DNA of 64,000 nucleotides. It comes from Hygrophila difformis (lineage: Eukaryota > Streptophyta > Magnoliopsida > Lamiales > Acanthaceae). This document shows, piece by piece, positions 1-9,705 of this stretch; positions within the stretch are counted from its first letter, which is position 1, and each line of letters starts with the position of its first letter. The position numbers and the translations under genes were made by a program. The stretch covers positions 7,902,394 through 7,966,393 of the forward strand of contig JAOANR010000005.1 in assembly GCA_030278955.1 (NCBI GenBank), given 5' to 3'. The notes under the pieces are model-generated. The model was given only the letters and a program-made list of their open reading frames with translations, searched no databases and was not told the DNA's origin.

Positions 1-507
1 AAGTTTTGGCCTCCATCAACTAGGTATCCTTTTATAAAGATTTAATGGGTCGGGCTTAGGTCAAACGCGCAGATTCATCTTGGGAAACCCTAATCAGACG
101 AATCACGCGAGGGGGGCATCTGTTAGCCCAAATTATAAATTAATTCATAAAAGTTAAGGCCCAATGACTAAGTGGCCCAAATTGTGTAAACATGAAATGC
201 AATGTGAATCGAGCCCGCCAAATAGAAGTCGGTCAAGGCGGTTGAAGCTGAAGAACGTGTGCTAACCGCCTATGTGCAAGCCTCTGGCATAAATACCTGA
301 AGGAGGATCATTTGGAGGCACCTTCAACTCTCCATAGAGAAACCGCATTTACTTTCTTTCAGTTTCTGCATTTGTCTTTCTGCAATTTTTTCTTTTCTTT
401 ACAGTCTTTGTTAATTTCTCGCAAAGTTTCCTTCTGTAATTCTGTAATCCCCTCAAGTTCATCAATCAAAAGAGGTTCTACGCCTCTCCAAATTTTTACG
501 ATCAACA
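1..507 (+). mobile_element. LTR retrotransposon tail with 3' LTR (truncated by window edge)
   Basis: Positions 109-120 form a purine-rich tract that ends directly before TGTTAGCCC at 121, the usual junction of a polypurine tract and a 3' LTR. A TATA-like CATAAATA at 288-295 and a T/C-rich stretch after it fit the U3/R part of an LTR. The best 3' edge is ATCAACA at 501-507, giving TG...CA ends. No coding domain lies in the 120 internal bases, so the superfamily is not decided. The 5' LTR and the target duplication would lie outside the window. Confidence 0.45.
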
Positions 508-2164
508 GCTATATACAAGAAGAAGAACAAAAGCCTGAACACGACTTAATCAAGATGGGCCAAAATAATAAATGGGCTGAACATAAAACAAATAATCAAC
601 TATGTCGGCCCAATAGTAAAATTCATTAGCCCACTCCAAGTTTGCTGCTGAGTCTTGCATGGCTGCTGCAGGATGGTTTTACATACTCAACAGCATCATG
701 TTCACCATTGTCAGTCTCTTCCGTTCCCAAACTTCAAAATTACTACTAGTGTCTAAATAACATGAAATTAAAGCCGCGATAGATTTCTTCCTGATTAGTG
801 ATGTGGTCAATATGGAATAGTGCGAGACAAACTAAAAATGGCTCAGACATACTTCTATAAGGCAATGAAATGCCAAAATGAAAGCAAATTTCATTGGCCT
901 TCTTTTATCTTTTCATATCTATGTATCTTACTATCTTCTTAGCCCCTTGCTATACCAACTTGAGGGATTGCTTGATATGATTATTTGTGAAATGATAGGT
1001 GTTGGATTTTATGAATGATTAATTGCTATCTCCACAACTCCACATGTTGTTTGCCATATCCATACACTTGCAAAGCTTATGGGGTTTTCTTTGATCTCAA
1101 GATAAAATGAGTGCGCTGGAATTTTGTTCACGGTCCAGATAAGGTTCTAAAATAGAGTTTTTTTTTTTTTTTTTTTTTTCTTTGGATATGATAAATGTGT
1201 TCGTCTGCGAGATTTTGTGTTCATGCAAAAAATATATTGATTTACCTTTGATATAGATCAGGATGAGTAAATTGTAATACTAGCAACCGATACAATTTAT
1301 TTAAATAATTTCACATTTACCAATTCAATTTATCATAAGACGCTCTGATTCAAAACATAAACGTTACCCCATTTTGTTCAATTATTTGTTTTTATTTTTA
1401 ATTAAAATGAGATGAGATATACGCTCCTAAGACATGTGCTTCGGCTTTGCAAAAAAAAAAAAAAACAAGAGAGAGACAGTTCTTTGTTGTCCTTTTCATA
1501 CCAACTTGTGGGATGGCTTGTTACGGTCCTTTGAGAAATATAGGTGTTGGATTTTATGAATGATTAATTGCTTTCTCCATAACTACATGTTATTTGGCAC
1601 ATCCATATACTTGCTAATGTTAAGATGTTATCTTTGATAAGTGTAATAGCATTTCGTACAATTATTTGTGTTTTTTTTTCCTTTGTGGTCCTTTTGTTAG
1701 CACCAATTTGAGGGACTGACTGTGATGCTCATTTGTGAAATGTAGGTTTAAATATCTTATTCGGCTTTACAACGCCCAGAAGTACAGCGTTGCAAAAGAA
1801 GTTTCTAAGTTAAAATTTAAAGTAAAAGCTTAGCAAGTATTTCCGGTGTTGCCAATTCCATTAGTTTTTGTAGTGATGATATATACTAAAAGAAATTTTT
1901 TTCTGTAAGGCCACTAAAGATACGATTTTGAAAACATAATCACACTCATTGAATCGTGTCCACTACACACGAATTCAGTCAATTTTTCAATTGGTAATAT
2001 CACGTCGTCGCGTCCACTACACACGAATCGAAAAATGTCAGATTCAGTCCTTTAATTTACTTCAACAATACATGAGTGTGTAATGGTCAATTTTCAAATG
2101 CGTACACGTGTGTCCCAAATGAAAAATTACGTCTTTTACTGACCTAATTAATTTTACCAAATTT
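508..2164. other. Non-coding interval downstream of the CCD4 gene
   Basis: No gene is supported here. The stretch is AT-rich with homopolymer runs (T-run near 1150, A-run near 1450). It holds the diverged direct repeats listed separately at 935-1750 and a short duplicated motif, CGTCCACTACACACGAAT, near 1957 and 2009. Confidence 0.6.
935..1750 (+). repeat. Three diverged direct repeats
   Basis: About 150 bases starting near 945 (containing GGTGTTGGATTTTATGAATG and a following CCATATCCATA-like block) recur near 1490-1650. A third shorter copy (CCTTTTGTTAGCACCAATTTG onward) lies near 1687-1750. Copies differ by many substitutions and small indels, so the duplication is old. No coding potential is seen. 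Confidence 0.6.
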
Positions 2165-4571
2165 TCAACGAAGATTGATATCAGCATTGGGCAAGAAAAT
2201 CCCATGGAAGCCGACAGGAATCCAGTGCGGTAAATTCACAACGGTAACAATATCCAAAGTAGGAGATTTGGCATCCATTACCAACAACTTTGCCTCTTTC
2301 TTCCTTTCATTATGTATATAAGTGAGTAAATAACCATCGTCTTCCTCAGCCTCATGATTGTAATTGGCCTCTCTTGCCACAAAACATATGTCTCCTCCAC
2401 ACCACCCTTCCCAATAATGGCGGCTACCCACTTCGCAATCGAATCCTTCCTTGTTGCTAAGTGATAGGTCTAATTTCACTATCCCTGGAACCTTCCTCCC
2501 TTTTATCGTCGCTACATAGGCATATCTGTATGTAAGAAAGAAGGGTTGTCATTACCAGGGTCGGAGCCAGTATTAACGAGGAAGGGAGCCAAGTTTATAT
2601 GAATTGTTAATCTATTAATAGTATAAAAGTATTATGATATATTAATAGGATAAAATGTGAAGAATGATAAGTCAATTGGATGAGAGAAAGTGAAAATGAA
2701 ATAAATTATTATAAGAAAAATGTTTAATTATAACTTGTTTGCAAGTTTTATAAGAATAATGGAAATGAAACGGAATGAGAGGAAAAAATTCACTATAATT
2801 TTGTTTTCCATAGATAAAATGAAAATGAGAAAAAAAAATCAAACAAAATAAAAGCCTTTATCGAAAAAAGGAAAAGGGGAGCATTTAAGGAAATAAAAAA
2901 GGAAATAAGTAATATAGTTAAGGGAATCCAATATATATGAGTATTATATAATTTACCCATATATATTTAAATATATATTATTTGGAAGAAAATTAGGAAT
3001 ATAATTAAATAAATACACATTCATAATATATAAATACACATTTATTTTATATATATATATATTTACTAATAGTAATTTTTTGAGGGGGGCCATGCCACCC
3101 ACCTCATGCCTTCCCTTCGCCACTGGTAACAATTGGACAATGTTGATATTGTACTAAAATATAATCAAGTGTGCATAGAAATCATTCACCTATTTTTCTT
3201 CATGGTGTAATGAGGATTGATTGCGGCAAAGTCAAGCGATTTGGGGGATAAAGGGTGCCACTGCATCGTCTTCGTCTCAACGTTTATTATGATCTTTTCC
3301 AACACGAATTGTGGTAAATCAATCTCCTCCAAAAAATTCTGCATCGATGCAATATTTGAAGCGATTATTGTTATCGTGTTTCCTCCATCTTCTTCCCAAG
3401 CGTTCCAGCAATGAAACATGTTGAGACCAGGGACATCGATCCACCACATTTCATTCTCATCCTTGGCGTATCTTGGGATTATCCCAAGCCGGGGCACCTT
3501 GGAAGGATCGATTTTGACCGGCGACGTACCTCCCAAGATCCGTAAAGGGTTAATTGACATTTGCACATCGGGGAAAATGGCGTAGCTTTTTGTGACAGCA
3601 AAGTCGTGGATAGCCACGGTTTCTTTGACGGAATATATTGGTACGCCCCTTTGTTTTCTTCCATGTGGATTGATTATGAAGAAAGTCAAGAACGGACTAA
3701 CCCCATTGAATGAATAAGCGAAGGCTTCCCCTGTTTGTTGATCAATTTTAGGATGTGCTGTCATCCTGACAAAAGGTTCGTAACTATGAAAGTTGTGGCG
3801 GCCGATGGTTATTATGTCTCCATTTGATGTTGGCGCCACTTCATAGGGAAGATCCGATTCACATAATGCGAATAAACGGCCACTGAAGAAAGCTAGACTA
3901 GTGTTTGCAGTGCCATAGCCGTGGCTTATAGGATTTAATTGATGAGCTATTATTCTTGTTACGGTTAGTATGCAACGGGCGATTGTGGCTGCAATACCGT
4001 TGAAGGAGGCGAACACACTTGGAACGATGGGATAGCCAATCTCGCGCTCAACTATGTACTTGTAAGTCTTGACATAGCGGCTGCAAAACGTGGCATTTCC
4101 CCGGGAGAGTGTGATCATGTGAAGCATGCCATCACCATCAAATAAATGGTAAGGACCTTTTGGGATGAATTGAGGGTTCGGGCCATTGCGGATGTAGGCC
4201 CCATCCAGGGAATTGGGGAGTACGCCTTCCACCACCTCACACGGGGTGGGGGGCAGCTCGTCCACCGGTGTAAACTCACCGGAAAGAACATGCTTTGGAT
4301 CGGTACAAGGGTTAAGGGGCAAGTCAAGGAATTTGGATATGAAATCATCTATTTTCTTGAAAACAATGGCAAGGGATGAAGATGATGAATGGTTGATGGT
4401 ATTGTTGGATGCCCACCTTGTTTGTGGAGTCTTGGGTTTCGATTTCATCATGGGCTGTGGAAACCTACAAAGGTTAGATGGTTTTGCAATTTTATGAACA
4501 GGAAATGAAGAAATATAAATTGGATGGGAGTGGGAGCCCTTTGGAATGAAAGAGGATGAAACAAGCATCAT
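2165..4571 (-). CDS. CCD4: Carotenoid cleavage dioxygenase 4-like, chloroplastic (two exons)
   Basis: Predicted enzyme that oxidatively cleaves carotenoids in plastids to give apocarotenoids. CCD4 family members lower carotenoid levels in petals, fruit and seeds. Exon 1 is 4571-3190 and exon 2 is 2525-2165. The junction has a GT donor at 3189-3188 and an AG acceptor at 2527-2526, and it restores the frame to 580 residues, the usual CCD4 size. The N-terminus is Ser/Lys/Pro-rich, like a transit peptide. Family signatures include GAYIRNGPNP and FDGDGMLH. All four candidate iron-binding histidines are visible, in the contexts TAHPKID, AIHDFAV, MFHCWNAW and GFHGIF. No stop or frameshift is seen. 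The start is the first ATG of a doublet, about 50 bases after a TATA-like box. Homology cannot separate CCD4 sub-paralogues. Expression is unknown. Confidence 0.92.
2526..3189 (-). other. CCD4 intron, enlarged by an insertion
   Basis: The intron is 664 bases and very AT-rich. Its ends match splice consensus: G|GTGAAT at the donor and a pyrimidine-rich tract ending TACAG at the acceptor. Without the inserted element at about 2553-3128 it would be about 90 bases, a common plant intron length. Confidence 0.8.
2553..3128. mobile_element. Probable non-autonomous TIR element in the CCD4 intron
   Basis: The left end TACCAGGGTCGGAGCC and the reverse complement of the right end, TACCAGTGGCGAAGG, are similar inverted ends. 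The interior is AT-rich and non-coding. I could not fix the target duplication, so the superfamily stays open. Confidence 0.4.
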
Positions 4572-4619
4572 TTTGAAAGTTGGGGCCTTTAATTTGTAAT
4601 TACATTCAATATATTCTTC

Positions 4620-4628
4620 TTTATATAT
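4620..4628 (-). promoter_or_regulatory. TATA-like box of the CCD4 gene
   Basis: On the minus strand this reads TATATAAAG about 50 bases upstream of the CCD4 ATG, a usual spacing for a plant core promoter with a short 5' UTR. A MITE begins only a few bases further upstream, so the more distal promoter has been displaced. Confidence 0.5.
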
Positions 4629-4631
4629 TAA

Positions 4632-5105
4632 GGTATGTTTTGTACGCAGCTTTTGGAGCTTTGAGAAGTTTTAGCTTTTATTTCAAAACAATAGCCCCGT
4701 TCTATACACTAGCTTTTGAAGACTTTAGTTGTGAATTGCAGATCCGAAAAGCTCTATAATCAGAAGCTACACTCAGTAGCTTTTAGGAGCTTTTTGAAAG
4801 CTACTTTCCAAATTTAATTAATTTTTTCTCTTCAGATTACAATTTATGACAGCTACAACTACTTGTACCGAATACTTATGCAAAAACTGATAACTACAGC
4901 TTCCAACAACTATAGCTCGCAGCTACAGCCCGTAGCTACAGCTATGCATGTAGAACGGACCCCGTGTAGCTTCTGTAGAGCTTTTCGGAACTGCAATTCA
5001 CAGATAATGCCTTAAAAAGCTAGTATAAAGAACGGGCTATTGTTTCGATATAAAATATAAAACTCCTCAAAGTTCGCAAAAACTACAATAAGCTGCATGC
5101 ATAAG
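4632..5105. mobile_element. MITE with long inverted ends in the CCD4 promoter
   Basis: The first about 150 bases and the last about 150 bases are inverted copies. For example, AAACAATAGCCC, TAGCTTTT, TGTGAATTGCAG and CCGAAAAGCTCT on the left all reappear reverse-complemented on the right. The centre carries AGCTAC/GCTACA repeats. There is no ORF. The superfamily is unresolved because the target duplication is unclear. It lies directly upstream of the CCD4 TATA box. Confidence 0.7.
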
Positions 5106-5125
5106 AGATCCATATAGCTCACACA

Positions 5126-5280
5126 TTCAATATATAGCTAATAATTCACACGTTGAATATATAGCTAATAGGCGCTATATATAGAATTATTTACGCAACA
5201 CATTTGCCCATTGAATAATTCACACATTCAATATATAGCTAATAGGCGCTATATTAGAATTATTTATACAACACATATCT
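5126..5280 (+). repeat. Tandem duplication of an about 75-bp unit
   Basis: CATTCAATATATAGCTAATA followed by GGCGCTATAT, AGAATTATTTA and CAACACAT occurs twice in tandem with small differences. The unit is AT-rich and non-coding. Confidence 0.65.
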
Positions 5281-5437
5281 GCCGTTTAATCCAATGATGT
5301 CATTCATGTCATTTAATATAATAATGAAAGGTATTAATTAATTAATTAAAATATAATCTACTAGTACAAGTTTGAATATTTCATAAGTAACTGTGTGAAT
5401 TATTTTTCCAAAGTGGATTTGTTTTATTAGAGTAGAT

Positions 5438-6500
5438 TTTAGGAGCATTCGAAAGCTACTTTTCAATTTAATTAATTTCTCTCTTCAAATTATAATTTAT
5501 GACAATCACAACTATTTCTACTGAATACTTATGTAAAAATCAATAGGGGTGAAAACGGGACAGATACGGGCGGATAGTATTCGTCTCGTATCCTATCCCA
5601 TATTTTTTTGTCGAATACGGAATCAAATACGAATAGGCTGGATACAAATACGAATTCGAATATTTTTGGAAACGGATACGAGTCGGATTCGGATTTTAAC
5701 TCGAATAATCTTATAATTTTTAAAATTAATTTTTTATAATTTTTTAAAAAAATCGGAATATACTCCAAGATCATTAGTTATTTCGTTCAAGACATCCAAA
5801 TAGCATCACTACACGACGTTACGTATTGCAGTTTAGATGCAAAGAACCTAATGATGTAGTCGAGTTGATTAATATGATTTGATTTAATTAATTACGTATG
5901 GCTTTCAAGCTTTTGATTATATTTATATATATATATTATTGCTTATTTATTTTATACCTTTGTTCTGTAATGTTTTTGACATTTGATAATGTGTTACTAT
6001 TCACACACAGAATTTCATTTAAAGTTTTGTCATACTTATACAAGTTAAAATATAGCCAAGTGAGATCTTGTTAGATTCGTCTCGTCGTGTAGTTTTTAAA
6101 TATCAAACTTTTAGAATTTTTTACTTGTATCGAACTTGAGTTATTAATGGTTTAAAATATGTATTGGATTGCGTGAAAAGTGGGTCCGTAAAAAAGATAT
6201 GAAAACAGAGGAAGTTTATTATAATATACATATATAAATATATATAAATTTCCAGAATTCGGATAGAAAATTCGGATAATATCCGCATGATATTCGAATT
6301 TTTCCGGATACGAGCGGATATTTGCAATCCCATATCCCGTCCCATATCCGCCAAATATCCACCGGATATAAAAATTCGAATTCGGATTTAAATATATAAT
6401 CGAATATGGCATCGGATCGGGCGGGAATTATCCATCCCGCTTTCGCCCCTAATAGTTAGAGCTCCCAACAGCTGCATCTCTCAGTTACAGCCCTGCATAT
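5438..6500 (+). mobile_element. Second, interrupted copy of the CCD4-promoter MITE
   Basis: Positions 5438-5544 match the centre of the 4632-5105 MITE (AGGAGC..CGAAAGCTAC, TTTAATTAATTT, TTTATGACA, GAATACTTATG). The match resumes at 6451 (GCTCCCAACAGCTGCATCTC). The copy is split by a separate TIR element at 5545-6450 and lacks its outer ends. Confidence 0.6.
5545..6450. mobile_element. Non-autonomous TIR element nested in a MITE
   Basis: Ends are AGGGGTGAAAACGGGA and, reverse-complemented, AGGGGCGAAAGCGGGA. A 3-base AAT flanks both sides (5542-5544 and 6451-6453). Removing the element rejoins the disrupted MITE. The subterminal regions are filled with degenerate CGGATA/GGATAC motifs. The centre holds a fragment (6055-6180) related to the Stowaway-like sequence found inside the element at 29251-30616. 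No transposase is visible. Confidence 0.65.
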
Positions 6501-6625
6501 TTTACAAGTGGGTGTAAATGATAATTGTGCGGTAAGAGACAGATATAAAACATAATGAATGGAGAGAGTCAATTATTTTATTTACCACTAATGCCTTTTA
6601 TAGGAAGTGCAACACTTAATTCGTA

Positions 6626-6888
6626 CTCCATTCGTCCCATTTAACTTGTCCTATTTGATTTCTGTATACAATCCAATGCACATTTTTCAACCGTTAATAT
6701 CTCAAAATATGTACAACAAAAAATTATGTAAAATATATGTTCTAAAACTATATGATTATACAATTCTAAACTACAAGATCAAACTCGGCTATTTTTTTAA
6801 ATATATACTTTCAATAAAATTGAGTCAAACTTAAATAATGAACAGTGTCAAAAAGTCAAACCAGACAACTAAGATGGGATGGAGGGAG
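6626..6888. mobile_element. Stowaway-type (Tc1/mariner) MITE
   Basis: The ends are CTCCATTCGTCCCAT and ATGGGATGGAGGGAG, the degenerate CTCCCTCCGTCCC inverted ends of plant Stowaway elements. The left TA target is present (6624-6625) and the right one has mutated to TG. The interior is about 260 bases and AT-rich. Confidence 0.75.
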
Positions 6889-7456
6889 TGCTGATATTTA
6901 AAGGATCCGGTACAAGGGTTATACTGAATTTCAAGTTTTTGTAAGATTTTGTGTTTTTTTTTTCTTCTTTTTTGGTAAATTTTTACTTGGCAGCAGATAT
7001 ATACACTCATAAAATATTTGCGGGCACCCAATTGGCATTCAAAATATTCTCAATGCCCTACTAACTAATGAATAATGTTAATTAGGGGCACCACATCTCT
7101 TGCTAGGGCACACAATCTAAAATTTAATGTTATGAACACTCCATTCCTAATAGTATTTTTGTTAGGGGCACCCATTAGGAGGTTATCTTCTTCTCCACAT
7201 CATCTAAATCCAAAAACCCTAACCTCCATAGCCAAAGCATCCATTTTTCTTCTCTTTTCCTCCTTCTTGATTGATAATATTTAATATTTTGGACCGGAAT
7301 TGCATTATATAATGGATGATGATCAATCTCAAGTCATAGTTGTTGAATATATATATTCAATTTGGTCTTTGAAAATTGCGATTTTTAGAGAACAACCACT
7401 CAGACTATCTATAACAATGACCACCTCAACTACCCAATCATCCTATCATCTCATTA
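6889..7456. other. Intergenic interval without supported gene
   Basis: AT-rich sequence. A GGGGCACC motif recurs near 7084 and 7167. No ORF here resembles a protein family. Confidence 0.5.
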
Positions 7457-7469
7457 GGGCATCTCCAAT

Positions 7470-7592
7470 GGGGAGAGCTAAAAATGTTAGTATTTTTAGC
7501 TCTCCCCTGTCCTGCGCCACGTCAGCAATGCGCTGACGTGGCGCATGCTCCTCCAAATTGGAGGAGCACTGCCGGGCACACTGTGCCGGCAG
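7470..7592. repeat. Run of four adjacent hairpins
   Basis: Hairpin 1 (7470-7507) has a perfect 16-bp stem and a 6-base loop. Hairpin 2 (7513-7545) has a 14-bp stem and a 5-base loop. Hairpin 3 (7546-7568) has perfect 11-base arms around one base. Hairpin 4 (7569-7592) has 7-bp arms (CTGCCGG/CCGGCAG) plus a short inner stem. Confidence 0.85.
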
Positions 7593-7877
7593 CTTTTGCA
7601 GCCTTTTTTTTTTCCTTCTGTTTTGTTTTCACTTTTTTTTTTTAATTTTAAAATATAAAAATTATAAGTATAAATAATTAAATAATTTTGTAAAAAAAAT
7701 TAATTAAAAAGATTTTTCTTATATTTTTTATTTAAATTCTTTACAATAATGATGTGGAAAATATTGAGTTGTTTTATTAGAAATATAAATGAGATAAAGT
7801 TAATTAATGATGTGGAAAAAAGAGAAGATGATGTGGTGGGAAAAAGTAGGAGAGTTAGGAAAAATAAGAGAGCTTTG

Positions 7878-8612
7878 AAGTATTATATGTGCATCTTGGG
7901 TATTGGATTTCTGATGATAATTACAGGCAGTTCCTCATTCCCTTTAGCCTTTCATTCCCTTCTTTTTTATCAGCCATTGGCTCAGTAATTGTTTGTGTCC
8001 TTCCATTATTTGCTATACATTGGTTATGAGCGTCTGGCAGGGGAAGTATGTTGTTGAAGAGTGGTTATGGGTTTGTTATAGTGACACATCACATAGAAAG
8101 CTGATAATGATGATACTTTGAGCTGCGGTACCAGTTGATTGTTTGGCGGAAGAAGTGGCGTTAAAGTCTGAATTTGAACCAGAGCGGCGAAAGCTTATGA
8201 GTGACAAATGGGTGTGAATTTCTCTTGTGGATGAGTTCGGGTATAGTTGTACGAGTCTTATATACCCATGCGCTGTGGAGATTCTTATTCGCCCGATGGA
8301 GCAGCTGGAGGCGGAGAAGTCGGGAACAGGTGGCAATTAAGCTGTTTGCAGGTTGTGATGTCCCAAAAGCCTCATGTGGGAATGATGCTGCACAAGATGT
8401 TCTGATGTTTCAATAGTTCTGCTGCATTTTAGCAGGTGTCTGGCTGTGTGTATGTTGTAGTCTATGTTGCCTGGATTAGTCCTCCAGTCGGTCCCTCGAT
8501 GTCCCGAGTGCTTGTGGTAGGCCATGATTTGGATAAGATAATGTTGTAAATGCTAATTTGGCTGAATTTCATGTTATGAGGTTTTCGGCCTCTTATTCTC
8601 AAAAAAAAAAAA
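7878..8612 (+). mobile_element. 5'-truncated LINE or other poly(A) retroposon
   Basis: A 12-base direct repeat, AAGAGAGCTTTG, flanks it (7866-7877 and 8613-8624). It ends in an A-run preceded by the small hairpin GAGGTTTTCGGCCTC, a structure often seen at plant LINE 3' ends. The body has no intact ORF and no recognisable domain, so a 5'-truncated LINE is the likeliest reading and a retroposed transcript is the alternative. Confidence 0.7.
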
Positions 8613-8639
8613 AAGAGAGCTTTGTTGGAGATGGCCTTA

Positions 8640-9090
8640 TATAATTAATTTCTCTCTCTTCCACATCTCAATCCAACCATTCCAATTTTACATCATTTAT
8701 CAATAATCACCCAAGCATCCAACCACAATATTATATATAATTATTTTAATTTTTACAATTGTAAATTTTATTGAAATATAAAAAATTAATGTATTATAAA
8801 ATATTTGTCTTATTTATAAAGAATAAAAAGCTAATTTATATTCCTTATTTATTTTTATTTTATATAAATTTTTAAATGAGTTAAATATATCAAAATTGAT
8901 ATATTATGTATTAAATAAAAATATTACAAAAGTGGTCTATATTCGTAGAGAACGAAAAGGTATAAATTTGGTATATTTTAAAATTATATTTATTTATTTA
9001 TTTATATAAAGGATATAATCATTTTGTTAGATAAATTTAAAAGGATCACTTATGCAATGTGATGGTGACAAGTGGGGTTTAGGGTCACCA
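8640..9090. other. AT-rich interval
   Basis: Very AT-rich sequence without a supported gene or clear repeat structure. Confidence 0.5.
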
Positions 9091-9688
9091 TCCCATTAGC
9101 CCAAACTAAAGAGAACACTTGGTCTCAAATTTGGAATGGTCGACCATATAAGGCAACCACACCACCATTTTTCCTTTTTTAAAAAAAAATTAATAATGAG
9201 GTGGTGGTTGGGTTGGGGTAAAAAGATCATTGATAATGCTAGTCTCATCACCGATGGACAACATTTGGGTCGACCACCCATGGCCGTTTGCATATGGACG
9301 GATCGACCATGGGCGGAGGTTTGCTGTAGATTTTTCTTTTCTTGATTCAAACAGCGACATAACATATATTAGTACATTGGAACTATATAACTAAAATCAA
9401 AGTGGTAAGATGATGTATTACAAATATCGACAATCGAATGAATTCAACAATAAAAAAAAATAAATGCGAAATACAAAAAAAGAAAATGCCATGGCCGGCC
9501 ACCCACGGCCGGCCGGCCTTCATTCTGAATGGCCAAACGTGGCCGTTTGGACTCCACAGCAATCGGCCGTCCCGGACGGCCGACTGCTGTACAATTTTTT
9601 TTTTTAAAAAAAGGAAAAACAAACATAGCGGTCGTCCACCCATGGCCGGCCGCTCTTCATGCTGAACGATTGCCTGTGGCCGTTTGAC
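9090..9688. repeat. GC-rich motif array with inverted repeats
   Basis: The motif CACCCATGGCCG or close variants recurs near 9265, 9500 and 9636. It is associated with GTGGCCGTTTG and with T- or A-rich spacers. Hairpins include CCAAACG/CGTTTGG near 9533-9550 and a near-perfect 16-bp stem near 9560-9592. A related half-unit continues beyond the LINE, near 18374. ORFs through it look like composition artefacts. Confidence 0.5.
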
Positions 9689-9705
9689 CATCAATGCTAC
9701 CGGTT
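9689..9705 (+). repeat. Target-site duplication of the minus-strand LINE, 3' side
   Basis: CATCAATGCTACCGGTT is repeated exactly at 18357-18373. The LINE poly(A) (T-run on this strand) starts within and after it. Confidence 0.85.

Larger units (their letters stand above)
7457..8636. mobile_element. Tourist/PIF-Harbinger-like MITE with a nested retroposon
   Basis: The inverted ends are GGGCATCTCCAA and, reverse-complemented, GGCCATCTCCAA. Both are flanked by TTA (7454-7456 and 8637-8639), the 3-bp target duplication typical of PIF/Harbinger and Tourist elements. Without the nested retroposon at 7878-8612 the element would be about 440 bases. Its left part contains a series of perfect hairpins. 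Confidence 0.65.

Noticed and set aside
312..629. 105-codon ORF near the window start
   Set aside because: It overlaps the R/U5 part of the LTR, is T/C-rich and has no family signature.
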